Below are positions 1 through 5,087 of a stretch of 5,087 nt of DNA, piece after piece. A program made the position numbers and the translations under genes. How positions within the stretch are numbered: the stretch's first letter is position 1; the number at the start of each line of letters is the position of its first letter. The notes beneath the pieces were generated by a model, which was not told where the DNA came from, searched no databases, and saw only the letters and a list, made by a program, of their open reading frames with translations. Source of the DNA: Sporichthyaceae bacterium (GTDB taxonomy: Bacteria; Actinomycetota; Actinomycetes; JACCUZ01); contig JACCUZ010000232.1 in assembly GCA_013698395.1 (NCBI GenBank), forward strand, positions 1 to 5,087, given 5' to 3'.

Positions 1-333
1 GCCCAGGCGCTGCGGGTCGATCAACGGCGCGATCCAGACGCCGGGGACCGCTAGCACCAGGATGCGCAGTCCGGCCGTGACCGCCAGTTCCCCGTCGCGG
101 CCAGCCAGTAGCCAGGTGGACAGCGCCACCGACGCGGCACCGAGCATAGGCCCGAGCAGCCGCCAGGCGCCGTGGGAACCCCGCGGCACCAGTACCGCGC
201 CGAGCGCCATCACAACCGCAACGGTGACCAACCCGACCCGCAGGTCGCGCACGCCGAGCGAACCGACGATCGCGAACAGGCCGATCGTCAACAGCGCCAG
301 CGGGTTCGCCCGGCTCAGCGGTGTCGACTTCAT
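1..333 (-). CDS. ykoC: YkoC-type ECF transporter T component (3' end cut by window edge)
   Basis: The transmembrane coupling (T) subunit should link the ATPases to YkoE. Translation from the ATG at 333 (ATGA overlap with the ykoD stop) gives 111 codons with no stop to base 1, beginning MKSTPLSRANPLALL. Hydrophobic segments fall at about 11-28, 33-49, 59-77 and 88-105. The start SRANPLALL and the run APLIDPQRLG (102-111) resemble the N-terminal part of CbiQ/EcfT proteins, where a DP-x-RL stretch is common. The family is about 250 aa, so less than half is visible; the Ala-Arg-Gly coupling motifs would lie beyond the edge. A modest GGTGG stretch upstream of the start may serve as the ribosome-binding site. 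The assignment rests on hydrophobicity, this resemblance and position after ykoE-ykoD. Confidence 0.82.
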   Translation of the reverse strand, partial: MKSTPLSRANPLALLTIGLFAIVGSLGVRDLRVGLVTVAVVMALGAVLVPRGSHGAWRLLGPMLGAASVALSTWLLAGRDGELAVTAGLRILVLAVPGVWIAPLIDPQRLG

Positions 334-1835
334 CGACGATCACCACCGCGGCCGGCGACCAGCACGGTCGACTCGGCCACCACACTGTTCAGCAGGTCTT
401 CGTCGTGGGTGGCGACGCCGACCGCACAACCGGCAGTGGTCAGCGCCGTCATCCAGCCCACGACCGCGGCCCAGGTGTGCCGGTCCTGGCCGACGGTCGG
501 CTCGTCCAGCAGCGCCACCAGGGGCCGGTGAACGAGCGCGGCGACCAGAGCCAGACGACGCTGTTCGCCGCCGGAGAGCCGGTACGGGTCGGCGGTGGCG
601 AGCCGGCCCAGCCCGACCGTCTCCAGTACCGCCGGCACGTCGACCTCGCGACCTAGGCGGTCCGAGGTCGCGCGCACCTCGTCGACGAGGCGCCGGCTGA
701 CGAACGAGTGCTCGGCATTCTGGGGAACCCACCCGAGCCGGGCGGCCAGATCCCGTGATCGCCACCTATGCGGATGCTCCCCCAGGCCGGCCGCCATGCC
801 GGGATGCGCGCGGACCGCGCCACTCGTCGGGGCGATCAGCCCAGCCAACGCAGCCACCAGGGTCGACTTGCCGGCTCCGCTGCGACCGATGAACGCATGG
901 ATCCGGCCGGAGGTGAGCGTCGCGTCGACACCGGCCAACGCGAGCTGCTCACGTGCGCCCCGCAGGCTGCGCGTTCGCAGCCGGAGCTGCAATGCCTCCG
1001 CGCACATGACGTCGCCCGAGACCAGCTGCGACGGCCGGGCCAGGTCGGCGCTCACGGGGACCGGCCGCGGCGGCGGCAGCCCCGGCAGCCACAACCCGGC
1101 GCGCTCCAGTGCCAGCCAGTTCCGCGTGACCGCGCCGACGGGTGTGTCGTCACAGATCAGCCGACCGTCGGCGTCGAGCACCAGCACCCGGTCGACGCGG
1201 TCGAGCCACGGCTCCAGCCGGTGCTCCGCTACGACCAGGGTCGCGCCGGTCGCAGCAACCACCGCAGCGACCGCCCGCCGCACGACCCCAGCAGAGTCCG
1301 GGTCGAGCATCGCGGTCGGCTCGTCGAGCAGCAGCAGCCCCGGGCGCAGCGCCAGTGCGCCGGCAAGCGCCATCCGTTGTGTCTCGCCACCGGACAACGT
1401 CCGAGTCGGGGTGTGGTGGTCGTACGGGAACCCGACGAGCTCCAACGCCTCGGACACCCGACGCCAGATCTCCTCACGGGGCACTCCGAGGTTCTCGGGC
1501 CCGAAGGCGACATCACGTCCAACCGACTCGGCGACGATGGCGTCGGTCGGGTTCTGAAGGAGCAGCCCGATGGGATGTGTGCCGGGCGCAGCGCCGTCGA
1601 CGAGCACCCGCCCGGACATGTCGCCCTCGATGTCAGTGCCCAGCAGGCCGGCGGCGGCTCGCAACAGCGTGGACTTGCCAGCCCCACTGGGCCCGGTCAC
1701 CAGCACCCGCTGCCCCGCGTCGACGCTCAGGTCGACCTCGCTCAGGGCCGCGCGCCGCGAGCCCGCCGGTCGCCACCCGAATCCTTCGAAGCGCAGCCCG
1801 ACGGGACGTCCCGACTCAGACGGCGTGACGCTCAC
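330..1835 (-). CDS. ykoD: YkoD-type ECF transporter ATPase, two fused ABC domains
   Basis: Energising subunit of the ECF importer, 501 aa from the chosen start. It carries both ATPases in one chain instead of separate EcfA and EcfA' proteins. Domain 1: Walker A GPSGAGKST (48-56), Q-loop Q94, signature LSGGE (147-151), Walker B LLLLDEP (167-173), switch H205. Domain 2: Walker A GRSGAGKST (317-325), Q-loop Q372, signature LSGGEQ (420-425), Walker B VALLDEP (440-446), switch H477. Both nucleotide sites therefore look competent. A proline-rich linker (about 250-275) joins them. The frame is open to an ATG at 1928, but that would overlap ykoE by 113 nt and add 31 Trp/Ala/Pro-rich residues unlike an ABC N-terminus. 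The GTG at 1835 gives a 20-nt overlap and a normal start, though no good Shine-Dalgarno precedes it, so coupling to ykoE is likely. The stop overlaps the ykoC ATG by 4 nt. Confidence 0.93.
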   Translation of the reverse strand: MSVTPSESGRPVGLRFEGFGWRPAGSRRAALSEVDLSVDAGQRVLVTGPSGAGKSTLLRAAAGLLGTDIEGDMSGRVLVDGAAPGTHPIGLLLQNPTDAIVAESVGRDVAFGPENLGVPREEIWRRVSEALELVGFPYDHHTPTRTLSGGETQRMALAGALALRPGLLLLDEPTAMLDPDSAGVVRRAVAAVVAATGATLVVAEHRLEPWLDRVDRVLVLDADGRLICDDTPVGAVTRNWLALERAGLWLPGLPPPRPVPVSADLARPSQLVSGDVMCAEALQLRLRTRSLRGAREQLALAGVDATLTSGRIHAFIGRSGAGKSTLVAALAGLIAPTSGAVRAHPGMAAGLGEHPHRWRSRDLAARLGWVPQNAEHSFVSRRLVDEVRATSDRLGREVDVPAVLETVGLGRLATADPYRLSGGEQRRLALVAALVHRPLVALLDEPTVGQDRHTWAAVVGWMTALTTAGCAVGVATHDEDLLNSVVAESTVLVAGRGGDRR

Positions 1836-2448
1836 GGTGTTCGCGGCCGACTGCGAAGGCGTCGAGGGCGCCGGTGCTGGCCAACGCCCGGACCAGCAGG
1901 TAGCCGCCGACCCCCGCCACCAGTGCACCGGAGACAGCGAAGCAGGCCAGGTAGACGAGCTGGTACGTCAGCCCCCAGTCGGCGAAGTAGACACCCCACT
2001 CGTACACCGACTCCAGCCCGGCGGCCACCACCGCCCCGGCAGCCGCCACCAGCACACCGAAGCGGCGGTAGAGCACGAGCGCGAGAACGATCTCGATCCC
2101 CAGCCCCTGCAAGAGCCCCGAAACGATCGTCGAGGCGCCCCACTGATTACCGATCAGGTACTCCACGTTCGCCGCGATGAGCTCGGCCAGCAAGGCAGCC
2201 CCGGGTTTGCGTACGACCAGCCCGGCGACGACACCGGCCAACAACCACGGACCGGCCAGCAGACCGGTCGCCGGCTGATAGGCGGTGAACGCGGCGCTGA
2301 GCCCGTTGTAGGCGAGGAACCAGCCCCAGTAGGCGACACCGAACGCCACCCCCAGCGTGGCTGCGGTGACGAGGTCGATCGTGCGGTAGTCGAATCGCCC
2401 GGCGCGGCGTACGGGTGCAGCTGCGTTCGGAACAGCGGATGAGGGCAT
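1816..2448 (-). CDS. ykoE: YkoE-type ECF transporter S component (thiamine/HMP)
   Basis: Integral membrane substrate-binding (S) component of an ECF importer, 210 aa. Family-typical stretches are visible: DLVTAATLGVAFGVAYWGW (25-43), VVRKPGAALLAELIAA (78-93) and NQWGASTIVSGLLQGLGIE (101-119). Five or six hydrophobic segments can be seen, at about 24-47, 62-80, 84-99, 104-126, 131-146 and 163-188. A hydrophilic N-terminal tail (1-22) and a charged C-terminal tail (GREHRERHAV) flank the membrane part. The ATG at 2448 is chosen because it follows the riboswitch and its Shine-Dalgarno; the frame continues upstream to a GTG at 2514, but that lies inside the aptamer. With YkoD (ATPases) and YkoC (T component) it should form a dedicated transporter. 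Cargo is inferred from the TPP riboswitch and the family: thiamine or its hydroxymethylpyrimidine precursor; the sequence does not decide which. The 3' end overlaps ykoD by 20 nt. Confidence 0.92.
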   Translation of the reverse strand: MPSSAVPNAAAPVRRAGRFDYRTIDLVTAATLGVAFGVAYWGWFLAYNGLSAAFTAYQPATGLLAGPWLLAGVVAGLVVRKPGAALLAELIAANVEYLIGNQWGASTIVSGLLQGLGIEIVLALVLYRRFGVLVAAAGAVVAAGLESVYEWGVYFADWGLTYQLVYLACFAVSGALVAGVGGYLLVRALASTGALDAFAVGREHRERHAV

Positions 2449-2456
2449 GGCCTGAT

Positions 2457-2543
2457 CGACTCCCTTCGCCGGTGCTAACCGGAGCAGGTTCAAGGGTCTG
2501 CGGCGAATCCGCACTCTCAGCGCCCGGTGGCGCTCCCCTGTCG
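2457..2543 (-). ncRNA. TPP riboswitch (THI element) in the ykoE leader
   Basis: Aptamer that binds thiamine pyrophosphate and lowers expression of the downstream genes. Read on the minus strand, the outer P1 pairing is CGAC with GTCG, followed by the conserved GGGGAGC. P2 is AGCGCC/GGCGCT with an ACCG loop, running into the invariant CTGAGA (2515-2520). P3 is TGCGG/CCGCA with an ATTCG loop. The hallmark ACCCTTGAACCTG sits at 2485-2497. The P4/P5 arm includes CCGG-TTAGCA-CCGG and ends in GCGAAGGGAG. These are the standard TPP-riboswitch blocks in the standard order. Only 8 nt separate the aptamer from the ykoE ATG, with no room for a separate terminator or anti-terminator. The aptamer's 3' strand contains the ykoE ribosome-binding site, so control at translation initiation by direct masking is the likeliest mechanism (inference). 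It matches the thiamine or HMP transporter genes downstream. Confidence 0.97.
2460..2464 (-). promoter_or_regulatory. Shine-Dalgarno of ykoE, embedded in the riboswitch 3' strand
   Basis: GGGAG lies 11 nt upstream of the ATG at 2448. It is the only good match to the anti-SD sequence there. It is part of the aptamer's conserved 3' end, and its last G belongs to the P1 GTCG strand. This supports both the 2448 start and a model in which TPP binding hides the ribosome-binding site. Confidence 0.6.
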
Positions 2544-2553
2544 TACGCGTTCC

Positions 2554-2559
2554 AGGTTA
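2554..2559 (-). promoter_or_regulatory. Possible -10 element of the ykoEDC promoter
   Basis: The minus-strand hexamer TAACCT fits the relaxed actinobacterial -10 pattern TANNNT. A start about 7 nt downstream would fall near 2546, just ahead of the riboswitch's first paired bases, which is where a leader should begin. No convincing -35 hexamer is visible at normal spacing; TTGCCT occurs upstream but too close. An independent promoter is expected because hutI is followed by a terminator-like repeat, but this particular hexamer is only a weak candidate. Confidence 0.25.
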
Positions 2560-2567
2560 CCCCATTA

Positions 2568-2592
2568 GGCAACCGGGGTGGAGCCCGGTGCC
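2568..2592 (-). terminator. Second, imperfect hairpin between hutI and the riboswitch
   Basis: On the minus strand ACCGGG pairs with CCCGGT around a 6-nt CTCCAC loop, extended by GGC/GCC across a single bulged A. It lies 8 nt beyond the first inverted repeat. It may act with that repeat as a tandem terminator insulating the thiamine operon from hut transcription. It is weaker, has no T-run, and could be a chance structure in GC-rich DNA. Confidence 0.3.
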
Positions 2593-2600
2593 AGCCGCAT

Positions 2601-2622
2601 TGGCACGGGGACTCCCGTGCCA
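2601..2622 (-). terminator. Perfect 22-nt inverted repeat after hutI, probable U-less terminator
   Basis: On the minus strand the arms TGGCACGGG and CCCGTGCCA (9 bp each, perfect, GC-rich) flank a 4-nt AGTC loop, starting 7 nt past the hutI TGA. The position fits a terminator for the hut transcript. No T-run follows (next bases ATGCGG), so it would be of the I-shaped, tail-less kind often proposed in actinomycetes. It could instead be a 3'-end stabilising hairpin or a palindromic protein-binding site. The symmetry is seen directly; the function is inferred. Confidence 0.6.
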
Positions 2623-2629
2623 GAACCGG

Positions 2630-3802
2630 TCAGACCACGCGGTGGCCGGCTCGCCAGACCGCATGCACCAGCGGTACACCAGGCCGGTACGCGAGGTGGA
2701 CGTACGACGGCGCGTCGAGGACGGCGAAGTCCGCCCGAGAGCCGACGCCCAGCCGGCCGATGTCGTCGCGAAGCAGGGCACGGGCGCCACCCATGGTGGC
2801 CGACCAGAGCGCCTCCGCCGGTGTCATCGCCATCTCCCGCACCGCCAGCGCGATGCACAGCGGGATCGACGTCGTGTAGCAGGACCCTGGATTGCAGTCG
2901 GTGGCCAGCGCCACAGTGACCCCCGCGGCCAGCAGCCGCCGGGCATCCGGATAGGGCGAGCGGGTCGAAAACTCCACACCGGGCAGCAGCGTCGCCACGA
3001 CGTCCGCTGACGCCAGCGCATCGACATCGGCGTCGGAGAGGTACGTGCAGTGGTCCGCCGATGCCGCTCCGATCTCACAGGCCAGCTGTACGCCCGGGCC
3101 GGGGCCGAGCTGGTTGGCGTGGATGCGCGGCGTGAGGCCCATCGCCCGTCCCGCGACCAGGACCGCTCGGGCCGCGTCCACGTCGAAGGCACCGTGCTCG
3201 CAGAAGACGTCAACCCAACGGGCGTAAGGGGCGCACGCGTCGAGCATGGGCCCGGTGACCAGGTCGATGTAGGCGGCCGGATCGTCGGCGTACTCATCCG
3301 GCACCACGTGGGCACCGAGGTACGTGGTCTCCGGGGTCAGCTGCCGGGCGAGCGCGAGGCAGCGAGCCTCATCGATCACGGTCAGGCCATACCCGCTCTT
3401 GACCTCGACCGTGGTCGTCCCCTGCCGGGTGAGCTCGGTCACCAGGCGAGCAAGGTTGGCCGCGAGCAGCTCGTCGCCCGCTGCCCGGGTCGACTCGACG
3501 GTGCTGCGGATGCCCCCGGCGGAGTACGGCTGGCCGCTCATCCGGGCCGTGAACTCCGCCGCCCGGTCACCAGCGAAGACCAGGTGGCTGTGCGAGTCGA
3601 CGAAGCCCGGGATCACGGCGCGCCCTGCCAGGTCGTGCGCCACATCCGCGGCCGGCGCCTCGGTTCGCGACCCGACCCACACCACGTTCCCGCCCTCGAC
3701 AACCCAGGCACCATCGGGCAACACCCCAAGCGGACTGCCGTCGCCGACTCCGGGGTCGTTGGTGACCAGCTCCGCGGACCCGGTGAGCAGCAGGCTCGTC
3801 AT
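2630..3802 (-). CDS. hutI: Imidazolonepropionase HutI
   Basis: Metal-dependent amidohydrolase that opens 4-imidazolone-5-propionate to N-formimidoyl-L-glutamate, the substrate of the neighbouring HutF. It is 390 aa, slightly shorter than the usual 400-420. Motifs in order: PGFVDSHSH (65-73, metal ligands H71 and H73), FAGDR (76-80), GGIRSTV (96-102), KSGYGL (135-140), AHVVPDE (164-170), FCEHGAF (200-206), HANQL (228-232, metal H228), ADHCTY (249-254, probable catalytic H251) and TDCNPGS (301-307, metal D302). All expected metal ligands are present. The position that is Glu in the HADE version of the third motif is Gln231 here. The ATG at 3802 is chosen because it overlaps the hutF TGA as ATGA and the family's N-terminal LLLTGSAELVT strand follows at once. 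No clear Shine-Dalgarno precedes it, so translation probably depends on coupling to hutF. A strong inverted repeat begins 7 nt after the stop. Confidence 0.95.
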   Translation of the reverse strand: MTSLLLTGSAELVTNDPGVGDGSPLGVLPDGAWVVEGGNVVWVGSRTEAPAADVAHDLAGRAVIPGFVDSHSHLVFAGDRAAEFTARMSGQPYSAGGIRSTVESTRAAGDELLAANLARLVTELTRQGTTTVEVKSGYGLTVIDEARCLALARQLTPETTYLGAHVVPDEYADDPAAYIDLVTGPMLDACAPYARWVDVFCEHGAFDVDAARAVLVAGRAMGLTPRIHANQLGPGPGVQLACEIGAASADHCTYLSDADVDALASADVVATLLPGVEFSTRSPYPDARRLLAAGVTVALATDCNPGSCYTTSIPLCIALAVREMAMTPAEALWSATMGGARALLRDDIGRLGVGSRADFAVLDAPSYVHLAYRPGVPLVHAVWRAGHRVV

Positions 3803-5087
3803 CGGTGCGCCATCAGCGCGTGGACCACCGCGTCGAGCTCCCCGGCCGCCTGCGGCAGCACCGCATGCCGGCCCTCGGCGACGATGTGCCGGCCACCGGC
3901 GACCACGTCACTCACGTCGGCGGACGTCGCGGCGAACACCGCCGTCTCCGCGCTGCTCCCGCTGCCAGCCGTCCGGGCGGAGTCGGTGCGCAAGCAAACG
4001 AGATCGGCTCGCGACCCGGCGCTCAAGGTGCCGGCATCCGGATACCCGAGCGACGCCTGGCCGGTCGCCGTCGCCGCGGTCAGCAGCTCCATCGCCTGCC
4101 ACGATCCCCGCCGCAGCGTCACCAGCCGTTCGCCCATCTCGATCGCCCGCATCTCCTCGCTCATGTCGATCACCGCATGGCTGTCCGTGCCCAGTGTCAG
4201 CCGGGCGCCGGCCGCCGCCAGGGCCCGTGACGGACCGACGCCGTCGGCCAGGTCGCGCTCGGTGGTGGAGCAGAAGCAGGTGTACGTCTGCTCCCGGCCG
4301 AGCGTCGTGATGTCGTCGTCGCCGAGGTGGGTGGCATGCACGACCGTGGCGCCGGGGCCGACGACACCGTGCTCGGCGAGCAGTGCCGTCGGGGTCAAAC
4401 CGGTCGCGGCCAGGCACTCCGCATTCTCGGCCGGCTGCTCCGACACGTGCACGTGCAGCGGTACGCCGCGTTCGCCCGCCCAGGTTGCGACCGTTTCGAT
4501 CTGGTCTGCGGGGACCGCGCGTACCGAATGAAGGGCGGCACCGACCACAACGTCAGCCGCGCCGGAGTACTCAGCGGCCAGCCGATCGACCCGGGCGGCC
4601 CACCGCGAGGCGTCGCCATCGCTGAAACGGAGCTGGACGCCCTCGACCGGTCGGCCGAAGCCAGCTCCGAGATAGCAGGTGTCGAGCAGCGTGATGCGCA
4701 GGCCGGCCTCCCGCGCCGCCGCGATCGCGGCGTGCGCCATCACGTTCGGGTCGTCGTACGGGCGGCCGCCAAGCTGGTGATGCAGGTAGTGGAACTCACC
4801 CACCGCCGTCATCCCGGCACCGACCATCTCGACGTACGTTCCGGCCGCCAGGCGCTGGAACGTGTCCGGGTTGAGCCGTTCGGCGAGGGCGTACATCTGC
4901 TCCCGCCAGGTCCAGAAGCTACCGCCACCGCGCTGTGCGCGGCCACGCAGTGCCCGGTGGAAGACGTGACTGTGGCAGTTGGCGTAACCCGGGACGACGA
5001 GACCGTCCAAGAGCACCGCACCCTTGGACGGGGGAAGCCCCGTGCTCACGGCGGCGAACCGGCCGTCCTCGACGTCGAGCACGACCC
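3799..5087 (-). CDS. hutF: Formimidoylglutamate deiminase HutF (5' end cut by window edge)
   Basis: Amidohydrolase-superfamily enzyme of histidine catabolism. It hydrolyses N-formimidoyl-L-glutamate to N-formyl-L-glutamate and ammonia in the cytoplasm. Counting from the valine encoded at 5082 as residue 1, the metal motif PGYANCHSH gives H37 and H39. LHSVRAV (H185), HVSEQ (H212, E215), VVHATHL (H249) and LGTDSH (D300) follow in the family's order, and CSTTERDLADG is a typical HutF stretch. About 428 residues are visible against roughly 450-460 for the family, so the missing N-terminus is short. The frame stays open to the window end. The GTG at 5082 lies inside the N-terminal beta-sandwich region and is unlikely to be the true start. 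The stop overlaps the hutI start by 4 nt (ATGA), so the two are co-transcribed and probably translationally coupled. Related aminohydrolases such as guanine deaminase are less likely because of the HVSEQ and TTERDL motifs and the hutI partner. Confidence 0.93.
   Translation of the reverse strand, partial: VVLDVEDGRFAAVSTGLPPSKGAVLLDGLVVPGYANCHSHVFHRALRGRAQRGGGSFWTWREQMYALAERLNPDTFQRLAAGTYVEMVGAGMTAVGEFHYLHHQLGGRPYDDPNVMAHAAIAAAREAGLRITLLDTCYLGAGFGRPVEGVQLRFSDGDASRWAARVDRLAAEYSGAADVVVGAALHSVRAVPADQIETVATWAGERGVPLHVHVSEQPAENAECLAATGLTPTALLAEHGVVGPGATVVHATHLGDDDITTLGREQTYTCFCSTTERDLADGVGPSRALAAAGARLTLGTDSHAVIDMSEEMRAIEMGERLVTLRRGSWQAMELLTAATATGQASLGYPDAGTLSAGSRADLVCLRTDSARTAGSGSSAETAVFAATSADVSDVVAGGRHIVAEGRHAVLPQAAGELDAVVHALMAHR

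Noticed and set aside
62..700. Plus-strand open frame near the left edge (212 codons)
   Set aside because: Lies opposite ykoC and the end of ykoD; its translation is Ser/Pro/Arg-rich and lacks any motif.
595..1557. Plus-strand open frame of 320 codons
   Set aside because: Ser/Arg/Thr-rich shadow of ykoD; no domain and no independent start signal.
1836..1928. Longer ykoD start at the ATG at 1928
   Set aside because: It would overlap ykoE by 113 nt and add a Trp/Ala/Pro-rich segment not expected ahead of an ABC domain.
768..2180. 470-codon plus-strand open frame opposite ykoD and ykoE
   Set aside because: Low-complexity Arg/Gln/Pro-rich product that crosses the ykoD/ykoE junction, where the minus strand carries intact ABC and membrane motifs.
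1816..2514. Longer ykoE reading from a GTG at 2514 (232 residues)
   Set aside because: The extra 22 residues are encoded by the TPP aptamer itself; the ATG at 2448 has the correct position and Shine-Dalgarno.
3908..4417. Minus-strand 169-codon frame inside hutF
   Set aside because: Alternative frame of hutF with Arg/Gly/Asp-rich composition, while the hutF frame carries intact active-site motifs.
3050..4531. 493-codon plus-strand open frame opposite hutI and hutF
   Set aside because: Its translation is Arg/Ala/Pro/Ser-rich with no recognisable domain, and it spans two well-supported antisense genes. It is a GC-bias shadow.
1..5087. Search for mobile elements, CRISPR arrays, tRNA/rRNA genes, defence or toxin systems
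   Set aside because: No transposase, terminal repeats, regularly spaced direct repeats or tRNA-like fold was seen; all coding space is explained by housekeeping catabolism and transport genes.

Overview
The window reads as one strand of a high-GC actinomycete chromosome. The evidence is strong GC bias at third codon positions, GTG starts, 4-nt ATGA gene overlaps, and the pairing of a HutF-type histidine pathway with a YkoEDC-type transporter. The genus cannot be told from the sequence alone. All five supported genes lie on the minus strand, so transcription runs from high to low coordinates. The first and last genes are cut by the window edges.

Region 1 (5087 to 2630) holds two genes of histidine degradation: hutF (formimidoylglutamate deiminase, 5' end missing) and then hutI (imidazolonepropionase, complete). 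They are joined by an ATGA overlap. HutI opens the imidazolone ring to N-formimidoyl-L-glutamate, and HutF deiminates that to N-formyl-L-glutamate and ammonia. The gene order is therefore the reverse of the reaction order. Metal-binding and catalytic motifs look intact in both.

Region 2 (2629 to 2449, 181 bases) is the only intergenic stretch and is dense with signals. A perfect 22-nt inverted repeat begins 7 nt after the hutI stop and probably ends the hut transcript. A second, weaker hairpin follows. Next come a possible -10 element and a clear TPP riboswitch (THI element, 2457-2543). The riboswitch's 3' end overlaps the only good Shine-Dalgarno sequence for the next gene.

Region 3 (2448 to 1) is a TPP-controlled ECF (energy-coupling factor) transporter operon: ykoE (substrate-binding membrane S component), ykoD (two fused ABC ATPase domains) and ykoC (transmembrane T component, only the first 111 residues visible). 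All three genes overlap, which fits a translationally coupled complex. The riboswitch and the YkoE family together point to thiamine or its hydroxymethylpyrimidine (HMP) precursor as the cargo.

I see no mobile element, CRISPR array, tRNA or rRNA. The long plus-strand reading frames are GC-driven shadows of the minus-strand genes. I found no convincing undescribed system. The most interesting part is the compact intergenic region with the riboswitch and the U-less terminator candidate.
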